From CAZCGA01 sp964498075 (GTDB lineage: Bacteria > Desulfobacterota > Binatia > HRBIN30): 27,120 bases of DNA. This document shows positions 8,901-15,235 of the stretch, piece after piece. Each line of letters begins with the position of its first letter. The first letter of the stretch is position 1. The DNA lies in NCBI GenBank assembly GCA_964498075.1, contig CAZCGA010000088.1, positions 1 to 27,120 on the forward strand, given 5' to 3'. Position numbers and translations under genes: made by a program. Below the pieces are notes generated by a model, which was not told the origin of the DNA, made no database searches, and was given only the letters and a program-made list of their open reading frames with translations.

Positions 8901-9022
8901 ACTTGGCCTACTGGGAACCGGCCAAGGGCACGATCCTCGTTTCATACAGCCAGGGAAAGTCCGTTGATCTGATCGTGCCGGTCCCGCCCCACTCGATTCC
9001 GGCGTTCGTGAACTGGGAGTGA
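5984..9022 (+). CDS. Large polytopic membrane protein (GT-C-like) with C-terminal FG-GAP/VCBS-like repeats
   Basis: A 1012-residue protein in two parts. Residues 1 to about 560 contain many hydrophobic helices with the loop motif NYWDEAAC (131-138) and KYHYGFTILSG. An acidic WDE in an early extracytoplasmic loop is reminiscent of GT-C glycosyltransferases (PMT/ArnT-like), but I do not recognise a named family. The soluble C-terminal part has at least four calcium-site-like repeats: DWDGDGKSD near 720, DVDHDGFDSH near 826, DYDGDRYDEV near 920 and DYNHDGRLDL near 963. These resemble FG-GAP/VCBS blades and would probably lie outside the cytoplasmic membrane. It sits between a polyprenyl-phosphate sugar synthase and a flippase-like gene. 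A glycan-transfer role is inference; the fusion itself is clear. Confidence 0.75.
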   Translation: MTSLSAAAFLLLRLVLDIAFVVSLLLPAWWLAGRVQDRQTRPFFQLLLSIGLALVGYLTFVNLLGRILQNSIAAVLTYVALNAAAGAWLLASGRAGVALSALWSTRRAWIGPLLIAVVLGLPQWLLAVSTNYWDEAACSAIHLTAPNQFSEGVFPPRHNALPDVVIKYHYGFTILSGTVEWLSGLSANASIDLVSTALWVFVFLFVYFWLRELGFDRVVGVWGGFAVLLSGGLSWLYLPRLEAYGTGGYEKVPSSSDLLHHYDASKGWLDNLLAVAGVPSMHLRNADGSLSNLPWDIAPQFQQHAVALGIALTLVALYLFVTWQTRKRFDLPLLALNIVTFSVLFLAHAVFGGVMAATAGLCLLGAGLSQRTRLRFLQGLGFACGLSVLALLHGGMLARGPEYGGGDFATFRKGFGYAAGGLSGFLHWNLAGFGLPLLLAMLAWCLHRRRHDPQAVERNTLFTALTVFTAFSYLVPQLMFYSTETSGVEQFTEISKFFFCAHLGLALLSAFGIAYLSRAPRSWVLLPGFFAAAISPVAFCYANSFSADHKWLGFYRAPYFPNSIELQMGEALRRLKHGNRDVYFDASADERKHGYLSELLIYGGSVFTLTPSRFERTGIGFRLAEPVVARRFVQNGRMARLSAGAAEESGTKWYYSRPAEDMALAPVIVRSRFDKLVAQGYFKKRFEAGARVLYSIDKPTSNLDQGIELYWRPKIVSQTVTDWDGDGKSDLIFYDYAAKRILVGGETIELPAWLRGEFVPLYVAKFPGDPRVDFLFGRMTDTDFRLGKRIDDVVELDAWAWTYRDSFSRVWQPEYQHWLWDWDIPFIADVDHDGFDSHMAYRPQTGEWLLPAADRKLTGPVVDQKELPLPFGGRFLDGSRGDLGLWSLRTGMLTLRSLTTDQSVSFKWGGRPGDVLVPGDYDGDRYDEVAVWQRSNQTWYWRHAPDGAISQATFGSETGIPIPWDYNHDGRLDLAYWEPAKGTILVSYSQGKSVDLIVPVPPHSIPAFVNWE

Positions 9023-9059
9023 CCCGGGCCCACGGCCTATGCTCGGACGCGTTGTAGTG

Positions 9060-10124
9060 ATGAAGTCCGTTCTGAAAACTCTTGCCAAGATCCTGGCAGG
9101 CTTCGCCATTTCGGCGCTCACGCTGTACCTCTTCCTGAGGAATCTCGACCTCGTGAAGGTGCGCGAGGGGCTCGCGGGCGCGAGTGTTCCGTTGCTGGTG
9201 ACGTCGATCCTCGTCGGCTATTTCGGCCACCTGTCCCTGCGCGCGCGGCGCTGGGCGACCATGCTGCAGCCGATGAAGAGCCAGATTTCATTCTACAACC
9301 TGTTCTCGACGACGGCGATCGGCTATGCCCTCTCCGGCCTCACGCCCGGGCGGATCGGCGAGGTCGTCCGGCCAGTTCTTCTGGCCCGCCGGGAGGAGAT
9401 GCCCGTCGCCGGTGTCCTCGGCACGACGGCCATCGAGCGCGTGCTCGACGTGGCCACGATCGCGGTCCTGGCCGCTGGCGCGGCCCTGTCGGCCCCGCTC
9501 TGGTGGCAGGGTGAGGCAGCGCCGATGACGGTAACCGTGCCGTTCGTCGGTCAGGCGGGTATCGTTCCCATCTTGGCTTGGTTCGGAGCGCTCAGCCTCG
9601 CCGGATGCGCCGCCGGCTTCTTGGTCCTGCGCAGCCTGGTCCTGAAAGACTCGAGGTTTCTCCGCCAAGTGGATCGGCGCCGCTTGGCCCCGGGCCGGAT
9701 GGCGCGTGTCTGGGCGGCCGTGCGCCATCTCGCGGAAGGGGCGGCGTTCCTGCGCGAGGGACGGCGAACCCTGCAAGTGGGGGTCGAGTCCGTACTGATC
9801 TGGGTGACGATCGGCGTGTCGAGCTGGATCGGCCTGCTCGCGGCGGGGGTGCGCATCCCGCTGCCCGGGACGGCGCTGCTCGTCGCCCTCTCCGCGCTCG
9901 GGATTGCGGTGCCGACACCGGGCGGTGCCGGCACCGTGCACATCGCCTTCCAGCGCGGGCTGATCGACCTGTTCGGCGTGGAACCGAACCTCGCGTCGGC
10001 GGCCACGGTGCTCTACCACCCGATCACCATCTATATTCCCCCGGTCGTCTTTGGGCTGATCTTCGCGTGGCGAGACGGGCTGAGCCCTTCGAAACTCCGG
10101 GCGGCCGCGCGCGACGCAGCTTGA
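9060..10124 (+). CDS. Flippase-like integral membrane protein (LPG synthase TM / AglD-like domain)
   Basis: A protein of about 354 residues with seven to eight membrane helices and hallmarks of the lysylphosphatidylglycerol-synthase transmembrane (UPF0104, AglD-like) family: an N-terminal helix ending LFLRNLDL, then RARRWATML, the central ALSGLTPGRIGEVVRP, LGTTAIERVLDV, and a C-terminal AVPTPGGAGTVH. Related domains flip or anchor lipids and accompany polyprenyl-phosphate GT2 enzymes. ATG at 9060 puts MKSVLKTLAKI directly before the first helix; ATG at 9039 would add seven residues, and neither has a strong ribosome binding site. It starts 37 bases after the VCBS-fused membrane protein and is probably in the same operon. 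Confidence 0.85.
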   Translation: MKSVLKTLAKILAGFAISALTLYLFLRNLDLVKVREGLAGASVPLLVTSILVGYFGHLSLRARRWATMLQPMKSQISFYNLFSTTAIGYALSGLTPGRIGEVVRPVLLARREEMPVAGVLGTTAIERVLDVATIAVLAAGAALSAPLWWQGEAAPMTVTVPFVGQAGIVPILAWFGALSLAGCAAGFLVLRSLVLKDSRFLRQVDRRRLAPGRMARVWAAVRHLAEGAAFLREGRRTLQVGVESVLIWVTIGVSSWIGLLAAGVRIPLPGTALLVALSALGIAVPTPGGAGTVHIAFQRGLIDLFGVEPNLASAATVLYHPITIYIPPVVFGLIFAWRDGLSPSKLRAAARDAA

Positions 10125-10275
10125 ATTCAAACCGGCCTGGGTGCGGCGGCGAGAATCCTGATCATAGGCGGCGCGTGGCAATCGACAACAACCGCTGGCA
10201 AGTGATAGGAAACAGTATTCTCATGCCAAGACACATAGTCGCCAAGCCGTCGAACGCGGGTTTGCGCCGCGGCCC

Positions 10276-10280
10276 GGAGG
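10276..10280 (+). promoter_or_regulatory. Ribosome binding site for the TPR lipoprotein gene
   Basis: GGAGG lies 10 bases before ATG 10291. It decides the start codon of the interrupted lipoprotein gene: other starts (TTG 10285, ATG 10345) have no comparable site, and 10345 lies inside the inserted repeat element. Confidence 0.65.
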
Positions 10281-10290
10281 ATCATTGTTG

Positions 10291-11241
10291 ATGGGCTCTA
10301 ACAGGCTGCTGAAAAACCCCGCCCCATGCTTCGACGAGCTCAGCATGAGCGGTTCCCCTCCCCGTGTTTCCTACTCTTTTCCGCTCACCCTGAGCTTGTC
10401 GAAGGGTCTCCGAAGCCTTTTTCAGCAGCCTGCTAAGCTTGCTCTCCGAAGGCCGACAAAGCTCGCGCCCTGGCGGCTTTGCGTCAGGTGCGAACCCATC
10501 GTCCGCGCCCGATCAGTCGCCGCGGTGTGCGTGGCGCTCTTGGCGATCGTCGCCGTTGCCTGCTCCGGTCACGACAAGGTTGACGACGAAGGAACCCTGA
10601 TGCAGGCGGGCTTGGAAGCGCTCCACACGCGTCATGATCCGAATGGAGCCGCCGCCCAGTTCCGCAAGGTGCTCGAGCTGAACCCGACGCACTACGGCGC
10701 CACCTTTCAGCTGGCTGCAGCCCTGGAGGCGGCGGGGCGGCCGCAGGAGGCTCGTCCTTATTGGGAAAAGATGCGTGTGATGGCCGAGGCGGCTAACGAC
10801 ACGCAAACGATCGAGGCGGTGCGTGCCCACTTGCCCGACGCCGGTACTGACGCGGCGGCCAAGGGTGCCGACGCGGCTGCTGCATTGATGCAAGCGGGGC
10901 TCGACGCGGTCTACACCCGCCGCGATCCGAACGCCGCCGTCATTGAGTTCCGCAAGGTGCTCGACCTCAACCCGACGCATTATGGGGCCACCTATCAGCT
11001 CGCCGCAGCGTTGGAAGCCGCTGGCCAGCCGGATGAGGCACGACTGTGGTGGTCCAAGATGCTGCAGCTGGCCGAGGCCATCAACGATACGAAGACGGCG
11101 GACACGGTACGCACCCACCTCGCGGCCGCAACACCTGAGGAGCCAAGTCCGCCACCGCAGGCGAAGGGATCGAAATCTACAGGCAAGCCAGGCGTGCCTC
11201 AGACTCGCGAGCACGCTGCTGCGCCTGGCACGAATCAATGA
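10291..11241 (+). CDS. TPR-type lipoprotein with in-frame MITE-like insertion in its leader
   Basis: A 316-residue protein. After a hydrophobic stretch (VAAVCVALLAIVAVAC) with a lipobox-like AVAC come two closely similar units of about 80 residues, each LMQAGL...RDPN...FRKVL(E/D)LNPTHYGAT(F/Y)QLAAALEAAG followed by a longer helical part, i.e. duplicated TPR-like helices. The tail is rich in Pro, Lys and Ala. A typical role would be periplasmic protein-protein contact. Residues about 4 to 48 are encoded by the repeat at 10302-10432. Without the insertion the leader would read MGSKLALRRP then the hydrophobic core, a normal lipoprotein signal. With it, about 75 residues precede the core, so export efficiency is uncertain. 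GGAGG at 10276-10280 supports ATG 10291. Confidence 0.75.
   Translation: MGSNRLLKNPAPCFDELSMSGSPPRVSYSFPLTLSLSKGLRSLFQQPAKLALRRPTKLAPWRLCVRCEPIVRARSVAAVCVALLAIVAVACSGHDKVDDEGTLMQAGLEALHTRHDPNGAAAQFRKVLELNPTHYGATFQLAAALEAAGRPQEARPYWEKMRVMAEAANDTQTIEAVRAHLPDAGTDAAAKGADAAAALMQAGLDAVYTRRDPNAAVIEFRKVLDLNPTHYGATYQLAAALEAAGQPDEARLWWSKMLQLAEAINDTKTADTVRTHLAAATPEEPSPPPQAKGSKSTGKPGVPQTREHAAAPGTNQ
10302..10432. mobile_element. Non-autonomous palindromic MITE-like element
   Basis: A 131-bp element bounded by perfect 15-bp terminal inverted repeats (CAGGCTGCTGAAAAA at 10302-10316 and its reverse complement at 10418-10432). It is flanked by a 4-bp direct repeat CTAA (10298-10301 and 10433-10436) that looks like a target-site duplication. 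Inner arms 10329-10352 and 10381-10404 are also inverted repeats (21 of 24 matching), so most of the element can fold on itself. It encodes no transposase. The parent transposase family cannot be named from the sequence alone. It lies inside the lipoprotein reading frame and contains no in-frame stop. Confidence 0.8.
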
Positions 11242-11248
11242 TCGCGCA

Positions 11249-11345
11249 GAGAATCACGAAAGCACGAAATCTCGAAATCACGAAAGGGAGGTAGGGAAGC
11301 TTCTCTCTTGTCGTGCTTTCCCTCTTTCGTGTTTTCGTGATTCTC
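11249..11345. repeat. Interspersed palindromic repeat with CACGAAA-rich arms
   Basis: Outer arms 11249-11269 (GAGAATCACGAAAGCACGAAA) and 11325-11345 pair at 20 of 21 positions, and the interior has further CACGAAA/TTTCGTG and GGGA/TCCC complementarity. It starts seven bases after the lipoprotein stop codon, so its transcript could act as a 3' hairpin. I recall similar TTTCGTG-type intergenic repeats from other environmental genomes, but only one copy is in this window. Confidence 0.6.
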
Positions 11346-11419
11346 ATTTGGTTGCGGCCATCGGACGCACTGAGATCTTGGAGGAGATGGTCGCGCATGC
11401 ACGCGAATGAACGCCAGGC

Positions 11420-12835
11420 ATGAGCGGTCCCACCAACCCTGTTCGCGTCCACTTGCGTCCGTTCGCGGCTATTGTTCTTGCCATGCTTTACTCGCAGCCG
11501 CGGCCCTCCACCGCTGACGCAGGCGCAACGCCGTCTCCACCTCCTGCCTATGTGCAACGCGGCGACGCCGTCGAGGCGCGCTACAAGACTTACAAGGACC
11601 GGTTGCAGCGCTTTTACGACACGCTCTGCGCGCGGGTGAAGGTGGAGGCGCCAGACCTCTACCCGAAGTTGGCGCACGCACCACCCAAGCCCGCCGTCTA
11701 TGGCTACGGTCTCCTCCCCAAGCTGCTGCCGCTGCCGACGCCCGGGCCGACACCGGCGCAGCGGCCGCGTGCCCGGTCGGCGTGGTACACCTGGCCATGG
11801 ACCGAGCAGAAGATCGACACGGAGATCAAAAAGCTCGACGGTCTCACTACCGACCTCGAGCGCATCCCGACCCTGCCCGCGAACGAGCGCCGCTCGCTGT
11901 GTGAGAAGCTGGTGAACGAGTACCCGCGCTTGCCTGAAGCGCAGCGCAACATCGACGATCACGTGCAGTACAACCGCCTCTGGCAACCGGCCATCGCGGG
12001 CGACCGGGCGGGCTACGACCGCGGCACCCACCTGCACGACGCCGTGCTCGAGCGTCAGGCGATCATCGATGCCCTGGATGCCACAGACGACGCGGCCTTC
12101 AGGAAGGCGCTCGATACCATCCAGAATGTCGATCGCACGCGGTCGCGCGCGCAACTCGAGCCCGACCTGCGGGCGCGCGAGGTGGCGCTGGCGAACGAGA
12201 TCCATGCGGTCATCGACCAGATCAAGCCGCCCGACTTCCTCCGCGTCGAGCGCCGCTCGCCGCACCTGTGGGTCGTGCACGTGCCCGTCTACACGGACAT
12301 CGACGACGCCGCGTTCCGAAGCGGCTTCCAGGAGGCGGTCGAGAGCGTGTGGCACGTACGCGACGGCGACGATGAGTTCAGGCTCGAACTGTCGATCACC
12401 TACATCTCCCCGGAAGCGTTGTATCGCAAGCGGACCGGCTGCGAGACCGGTGCGGAGGACCAGTGCCGGCCGCCAAAGAAGGGAGACCACATCGATCTCG
12501 CGGCGCATGCCGGTTTATTCCCCCCCAACGGCGCCAGGCTCACAACCGGGGCCGGCATCACGCACGTGATCAATGCCGCCATCGTCCTCGGCCCAAGCGA
12601 CGCCGGGCCGCACCTGCTGGCGCACGAGTTCGGGCACATGCTGGGCTTCCGCGACGAGTACTTCCGCGGCTACCACGACCTCGGGCCGGATGGCTTCCAG
12701 GTGATGGAGGTGGTGGCTGAGCCGGACGACGTCATGGGAAATCCCGGCGGCGGCCCGGCGCGGCGGCAGCAGTTCGAGAAGCTCATCGCCAGCGCGCTGC
12801 GCACGCCACGCGCTCCCACCGCAGGCGGTCGATAG
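11420..12835 (+). CDS. Secreted metzincin-like zinc metallopeptidase
   Basis: A 471-residue protein. The N-terminus (PFAAIVLAML then ADA near residue 34) looks like a short signal peptide. The catalytic motif is HEFGHMLGFRD at residues 402-412, i.e. HExxHxxGxxD, with H402 and H406 as zinc ligands, E403 as general base and D412 as probable third ligand. M439 in DDVMGNP is a candidate Met-turn. Residues 45-340 are charged and helical and match no family I recognise. The M64-like peptidases have a comparable HExxHxxGxxDEY motif, but overall similarity is not established. The first 20 codons overlap a CGCG-rich repeat, so ATG 11483 is an alternative start. Substrate unknown; neighbouring secreted proteins suggest envelope or extracellular action. 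Confidence 0.72.
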   Translation: MSGPTNPVRVHLRPFAAIVLAMLYSQPRPSTADAGATPSPPPAYVQRGDAVEARYKTYKDRLQRFYDTLCARVKVEAPDLYPKLAHAPPKPAVYGYGLLPKLLPLPTPGPTPAQRPRARSAWYTWPWTEQKIDTEIKKLDGLTTDLERIPTLPANERRSLCEKLVNEYPRLPEAQRNIDDHVQYNRLWQPAIAGDRAGYDRGTHLHDAVLERQAIIDALDATDDAAFRKALDTIQNVDRTRSRAQLEPDLRAREVALANEIHAVIDQIKPPDFLRVERRSPHLWVVHVPVYTDIDDAAFRSGFQEAVESVWHVRDGDDEFRLELSITYISPEALYRKRTGCETGAEDQCRPPKKGDHIDLAAHAGLFPPNGARLTTGAGITHVINAAIVLGPSDAGPHLLAHEFGHMLGFRDEYFRGYHDLGPDGFQVMEVVAEPDDVMGNPGGGPARRQQFEKLIASALRTPRAPTAGGR

Positions 12836-12860
12836 TCACTGCGCCGTGGGACCCAAAAGA

Positions 12861-12890
12861 AGAGCGGCGGGTCAGGTGACCCGCCGCTCT
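12861..12890. terminator. Strong hairpin between convergent metallopeptidase and collagen-like genes
   Basis: A perfect 14-bp GC-rich stem (12861-12874 with 12877-12890) with GG at the tip, in the 84-base gap between two convergent stop codons. On the minus strand the hairpin is followed by TCTTTT, giving a credible intrinsic terminator for the collagen-like gene. On the plus strand the tail is C-rich, so termination there would be weaker. Confidence 0.75.
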
Positions 12891-12919
12891 CCCACATCAG
12901 GGCTTTCTCAACACGCTGG

Positions 12920-14878
12920 CTATGTGGTGCAGAGCGCGTAGGCTGTCACAGTGAATGTAGCGCCGCCAGTAAGACCCGCGTCATTCGTTGCGGTCGCGGT
13001 GCACACAGTGGTGCTACTGGGGTACACAGCCGTCAGCTGTACCTTATTGAGCTGAGTGCTCGTTACTTGACCGCCGCACCCAAGGACGACCTTTCCGGCC
13101 GCACAGGTCGCAGTGTTACTCACACTGGTGCCGCTGGCGGGACTTGCACCGGAGGTAGTACCGGCGCCAGTAACCAGAGTGCTGCTTGACGGCCCAGTGG
13201 CTCCGGTCGCGCCGGTTGCACCCGTGGGGCCGGTTGCGCCCGTCGACCCAGTTGGGCCGGTGTTCCCGGTCGCACCCGTCGACCCGGTTGGCCCGGTGTT
13301 CCCGGTCGCACCCGTCGACCCAGTTGGGCCGGTGTTCCCGGTCGCACCCGTCGACCCGGTTGGCCCGGTGTTCCCGGTGGCGCCGGTGGCGCCGGTTGGT
13401 CCTGTGGCACCCGTGGCACCCGTTGGGCCCGTGTCGCCGGTGGCGCCCGTGGGCCCGGTTGCTCCTGTTGGTCCGGTGTCACCAGTCGCACCCGTCGGGC
13501 CGGTCGCACCCGTCGGGCCGGTGGCTCCAGTTTCACCCGTGGCCCCAGTGGGTCCGGTTGCTCCTGTTGGTCCGGTATCACCGGTCGCACCCGTCGGGCC
13601 GGTGGCTCCGGTCGCACCGGTCGGCCCAGTGGCTCCGGTTGCGCCCGTGGCCCCAGTGGGTCCGGTTGCTCCTGTTGGTCCGGTGTCACCGGTCGCACCC
13701 GTCGGGCCGGTGGCTCCGGTCGCACCGGTCGGCCCAGTGGCTCCGGTTGCGCCCGTGGCCCCAGTGGGTCCGGTGGCTCCTGTTGGTCCGGTATCACCGG
13801 TCGCACCCGTCGACCCAGTGGCGCCCGTGCAGTCGGCAGCCGTACAGAAGCTGTCGCCGTTGATGTCTTCAGTGATCAGATCACACGAACCATTGCCATT
13901 GAGGTCCCAGCAGGCGAGACCGTCGTCACCGGTCGCACCCGTCGGGCCAGTAGCACCGGTCGGCCCGGTGGCTCCGGTTTCGCCCGTAGCACCTGTTGCT
14001 CCTGCTGGTCCGGTGTCACCGGTCGCCCCCGTTGGTCCGGTGGCTCCGGTCGCACCCGTCGGGCCGGTGGCTCCGGTCGGCCCGGTGTTCCCGGTGGCGC
14101 CCGTCGGGCCAGTAGCACCGGTTGGTCCGGTGGCTCCGATCGCACCCGTCGGGCCGGTGGCTCCGGTCGGCCCGGTGTCACCGGTGGCGCCCGTCAGCCC
14201 AGTGGCTCCGGTCGGTCCAGTGGCTCCGGTTGGGCCCGTCGCTCCAGTCGCGCCGGTTGGTCCCGCCGGTCCGCTACTGGCGAGCACGATGTCCAGCCGG
14301 GGTTGGTGCGAACTGAGTGTGGCTTCCTTGCTGTCGAAGGCAACGTCGAGGAGGCTAGTGCTGGCTACAAGTGCAATACCCTGGTTCGCCACGATAGCAT
14401 CGACCCAGTCCTGGACCAGTAACGTCAGGTCAACGGTCACGAAATCCTTCTTGGTAGGAGTCGACACGGGCGGTATGGCGATTGGGATGGTGGCGATTGT
14501 GGTACCGCGCGTTAGGACTGTTGTGTTGTTGATAGTTCCCTCGGCCCAGGTACCTGCAGTTACGGGCTTCACGTCAACCGAGCCCGCCACGGTAGCCGCG
14601 TTGATGAATAGCGTCAGGGTCGCCTTCTGTATCTGTGCGCCGGTCGTACCCGTCGGCAAGGTCGAGAGATCGAACTTGATATAGCTCTTGATGTTGATGG
14701 TCGCTGTCGACTTCACCTTGAGCGACTTCTTGGCGCCGTAGTTGATGGAAATGTTGTTTGAGTGCGTATACGCGTCATCGCTCACGATGCCGTCAACCGC
14801 CAAGGTCGCGACCGGCCACAAGAGAAGAACCGCTCCACAGGCCAGCGCCGACACAATCAGTGCCCTAATCTTTTGCAT
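12920..14878 (-). CDS. Secreted collagen-like GXT-repeat protein with N-terminal DNRLRE/CBM96-like domain
   Basis: A 652-residue secreted protein. After a signal peptide (MQKIRALIVSALACGAVLL...ATLAV) comes a beta-rich domain, about residues 28-200, with YIKFDLSTLP, LTLFINAATVAGSVDV, TWAEGTINN and QDWVDAIVANQGIAL. That pattern matches the DNRLRE/CBM96-like module of surface proteins. Then follow about 360 residues of Gly-X-Y triplets dominated by GAT, GPT, GDT and GNT, interrupted once by CWDLNGNGSCD...DINGDSFCTAADC, which has calcium-loop-like DxNxNG and DxNGD segments. A globular C-terminal domain of about 85 residues contains CAAGKVVLGCGG. ATG 14878 has GGGGAGG just upstream. It probably forms a surface or exosporium-like trimeric fibre; trimerisation is inferred from collagen chemistry. 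Confidence 0.88.
   Translation of the reverse strand: MQKIRALIVSALACGAVLLLWPVATLAVDGIVSDDAYTHSNNISINYGAKKSLKVKSTATINIKSYIKFDLSTLPTGTTGAQIQKATLTLFINAATVAGSVDVKPVTAGTWAEGTINNTTVLTRGTTIATIPIAIPPVSTPTKKDFVTVDLTLLVQDWVDAIVANQGIALVASTSLLDVAFDSKEATLSSHQPRLDIVLASSGPAGPTGATGATGPTGATGPTGATGLTGATGDTGPTGATGPTGAIGATGPTGATGPTGATGNTGPTGATGPTGATGATGPTGATGDTGPAGATGATGETGATGPTGATGPTGATGDDGLACWDLNGNGSCDLITEDINGDSFCTAADCTGATGSTGATGDTGPTGATGPTGATGATGATGPTGATGATGPTGATGDTGPTGATGPTGATGATGATGPTGATGATGPTGATGDTGPTGATGPTGATGETGATGPTGATGPTGATGDTGPTGATGPTGATGDTGPTGATGATGPTGATGATGNTGPTGSTGATGNTGPTGSTGATGNTGPTGSTGATGNTGPTGSTGATGPTGATGATGATGPSSSTLVTGAGTTSGASPASGTSVSNTATCAAGKVVLGCGGQVTSTQLNKVQLTAVYPSSTTVCTATATNDAGLTGGATFTVTAYALCTT
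13239..13382. repeat. Four tandem 36-bp repeats in the collagen-like gene
   Basis: Four adjacent 36-bp units (starts 13239, 13275, 13311, 13347) each encode GNTGPTGSTGAT-type triplets. Units alternate between CAGTTGGGCC and CGGTTGGCCC variants, so the array is really two copies of a 72-bp unit, evidence of recent duplication. The repeats are contiguous without spacers and keep the frame. Confidence 0.85.
13539..13815. repeat. 108-bp tandem repeats in the collagen-like gene
   Basis: A 108-bp unit (36 residues, 12 triplets) starts at 13539, 13647 and 13755; the first two copies are nearly identical and the third is partial. The unit is three times 36 bp, so the domain probably grew by higher-order duplication of the 36-bp unit. 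Length polymorphism between strains would be expected. Confidence 0.8.
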
Positions 14879-14995
14879 TTTTACCTCCCCGTCTTCAGGT
14901 GTGCTGCAACAAGCCAGCTCAGCGCCCTTCGGCGCCCGCCTCCAGCTAGCTGTCACAACGGCAGCGGTACCACAGTCCGCGGAATTCTGTCTATA

Positions 14996-15007
14996 CGTAG
15001 ATCTACG
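14996..15007. promoter_or_regulatory. 12-bp palindrome, possible operator
   Basis: CGTAGATCTACG is a perfect palindrome 118 to 129 bases upstream of the collagen-like start, directly upstream (minus strand) of TATAGA. It could bind a dimeric regulator, but a single copy in an intergenic region is weak evidence. Confidence 0.25.
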
Positions 15008-15173
15008 GATTTTTGGAGAATGACGAGCGAATTTCTTGCGGATCGAGACTTGTGTTGAGCTCGGACACCGAACGTCAACGAAAATCTGTCGCGGGTACGG
15101 GGGATTTCCAAAATTCAGACGAGCATCGGATCGCGCCCGTCGGTGGGCGCGGCGATGAAAGCGACCGCGGCGA

Positions 15174-15204
15174 CCGACGGGGCGGTGCCCCTGCGCCCCG
15201 TCGG
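15174..15204 (-). terminator. Hairpin downstream of the Cys-rich protein gene
   Basis: A perfect 11-bp stem (CCGACGGGGCG with CGCCCCGTCGG) with a 9-base loop lies 32 bases beyond the stop codon of the Cys-rich gene. It lacks a U-tract, so it would be a stabilising or factor-dependent terminator structure at most. A smaller stem (around 15132-15151) follows. Confidence 0.4.
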
Positions 15205-15235
15205 TGCCGCGGCATTCAAGACGCGATCGAGTGCC

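Larger units (their letters stand above)
14879..15235. other. Intergenic region upstream of the collagen-like gene
   Basis: These 357 bases hold no convincing gene. The part next to the collagen start has the ribosome binding site GGGGAGG (minus strand) and, about 120 bases upstream, the perfect palindrome CGTAGATCTACG beside a TATAGA that could be a -10 element, although no good -35 accompanies it. The part next to the Cys-rich gene has the hairpin annotated at 15174-15204. Confidence 0.5.

Noticed and set aside
10302..10432. Reading the palindromic element as an intrinsic terminator of the flippase operon
   Set aside because: It lies inside an open frame behind a ribosome binding site, has transposon-like ends and target duplication, and is 177 bases past the preceding stop codon.
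11177..12508. Minus-strand open frame of 443 codons over the metallopeptidase
   Set aside because: The plus strand carries the HExxHxxGxxD site and a signal peptide; the minus frame has no recognised domain and runs through the palindromic repeat at 11249-11345.
13239..13382. Regular 36-bp repeats that could be mistaken for a CRISPR array
   Set aside because: The units are contiguous with no unique spacers, keep a Gly-X-Y reading frame and lie inside a larger repetitive gene; no cas genes are nearby.
13113..14684. Long plus-strand open frame rich in Pro, Val and Ala
   Set aside because: It is the antisense of the collagen-like gene; the periodic PVAPVGPVAPV pattern is the complement of GXT codons, and it has no ribosome binding site or family signature.
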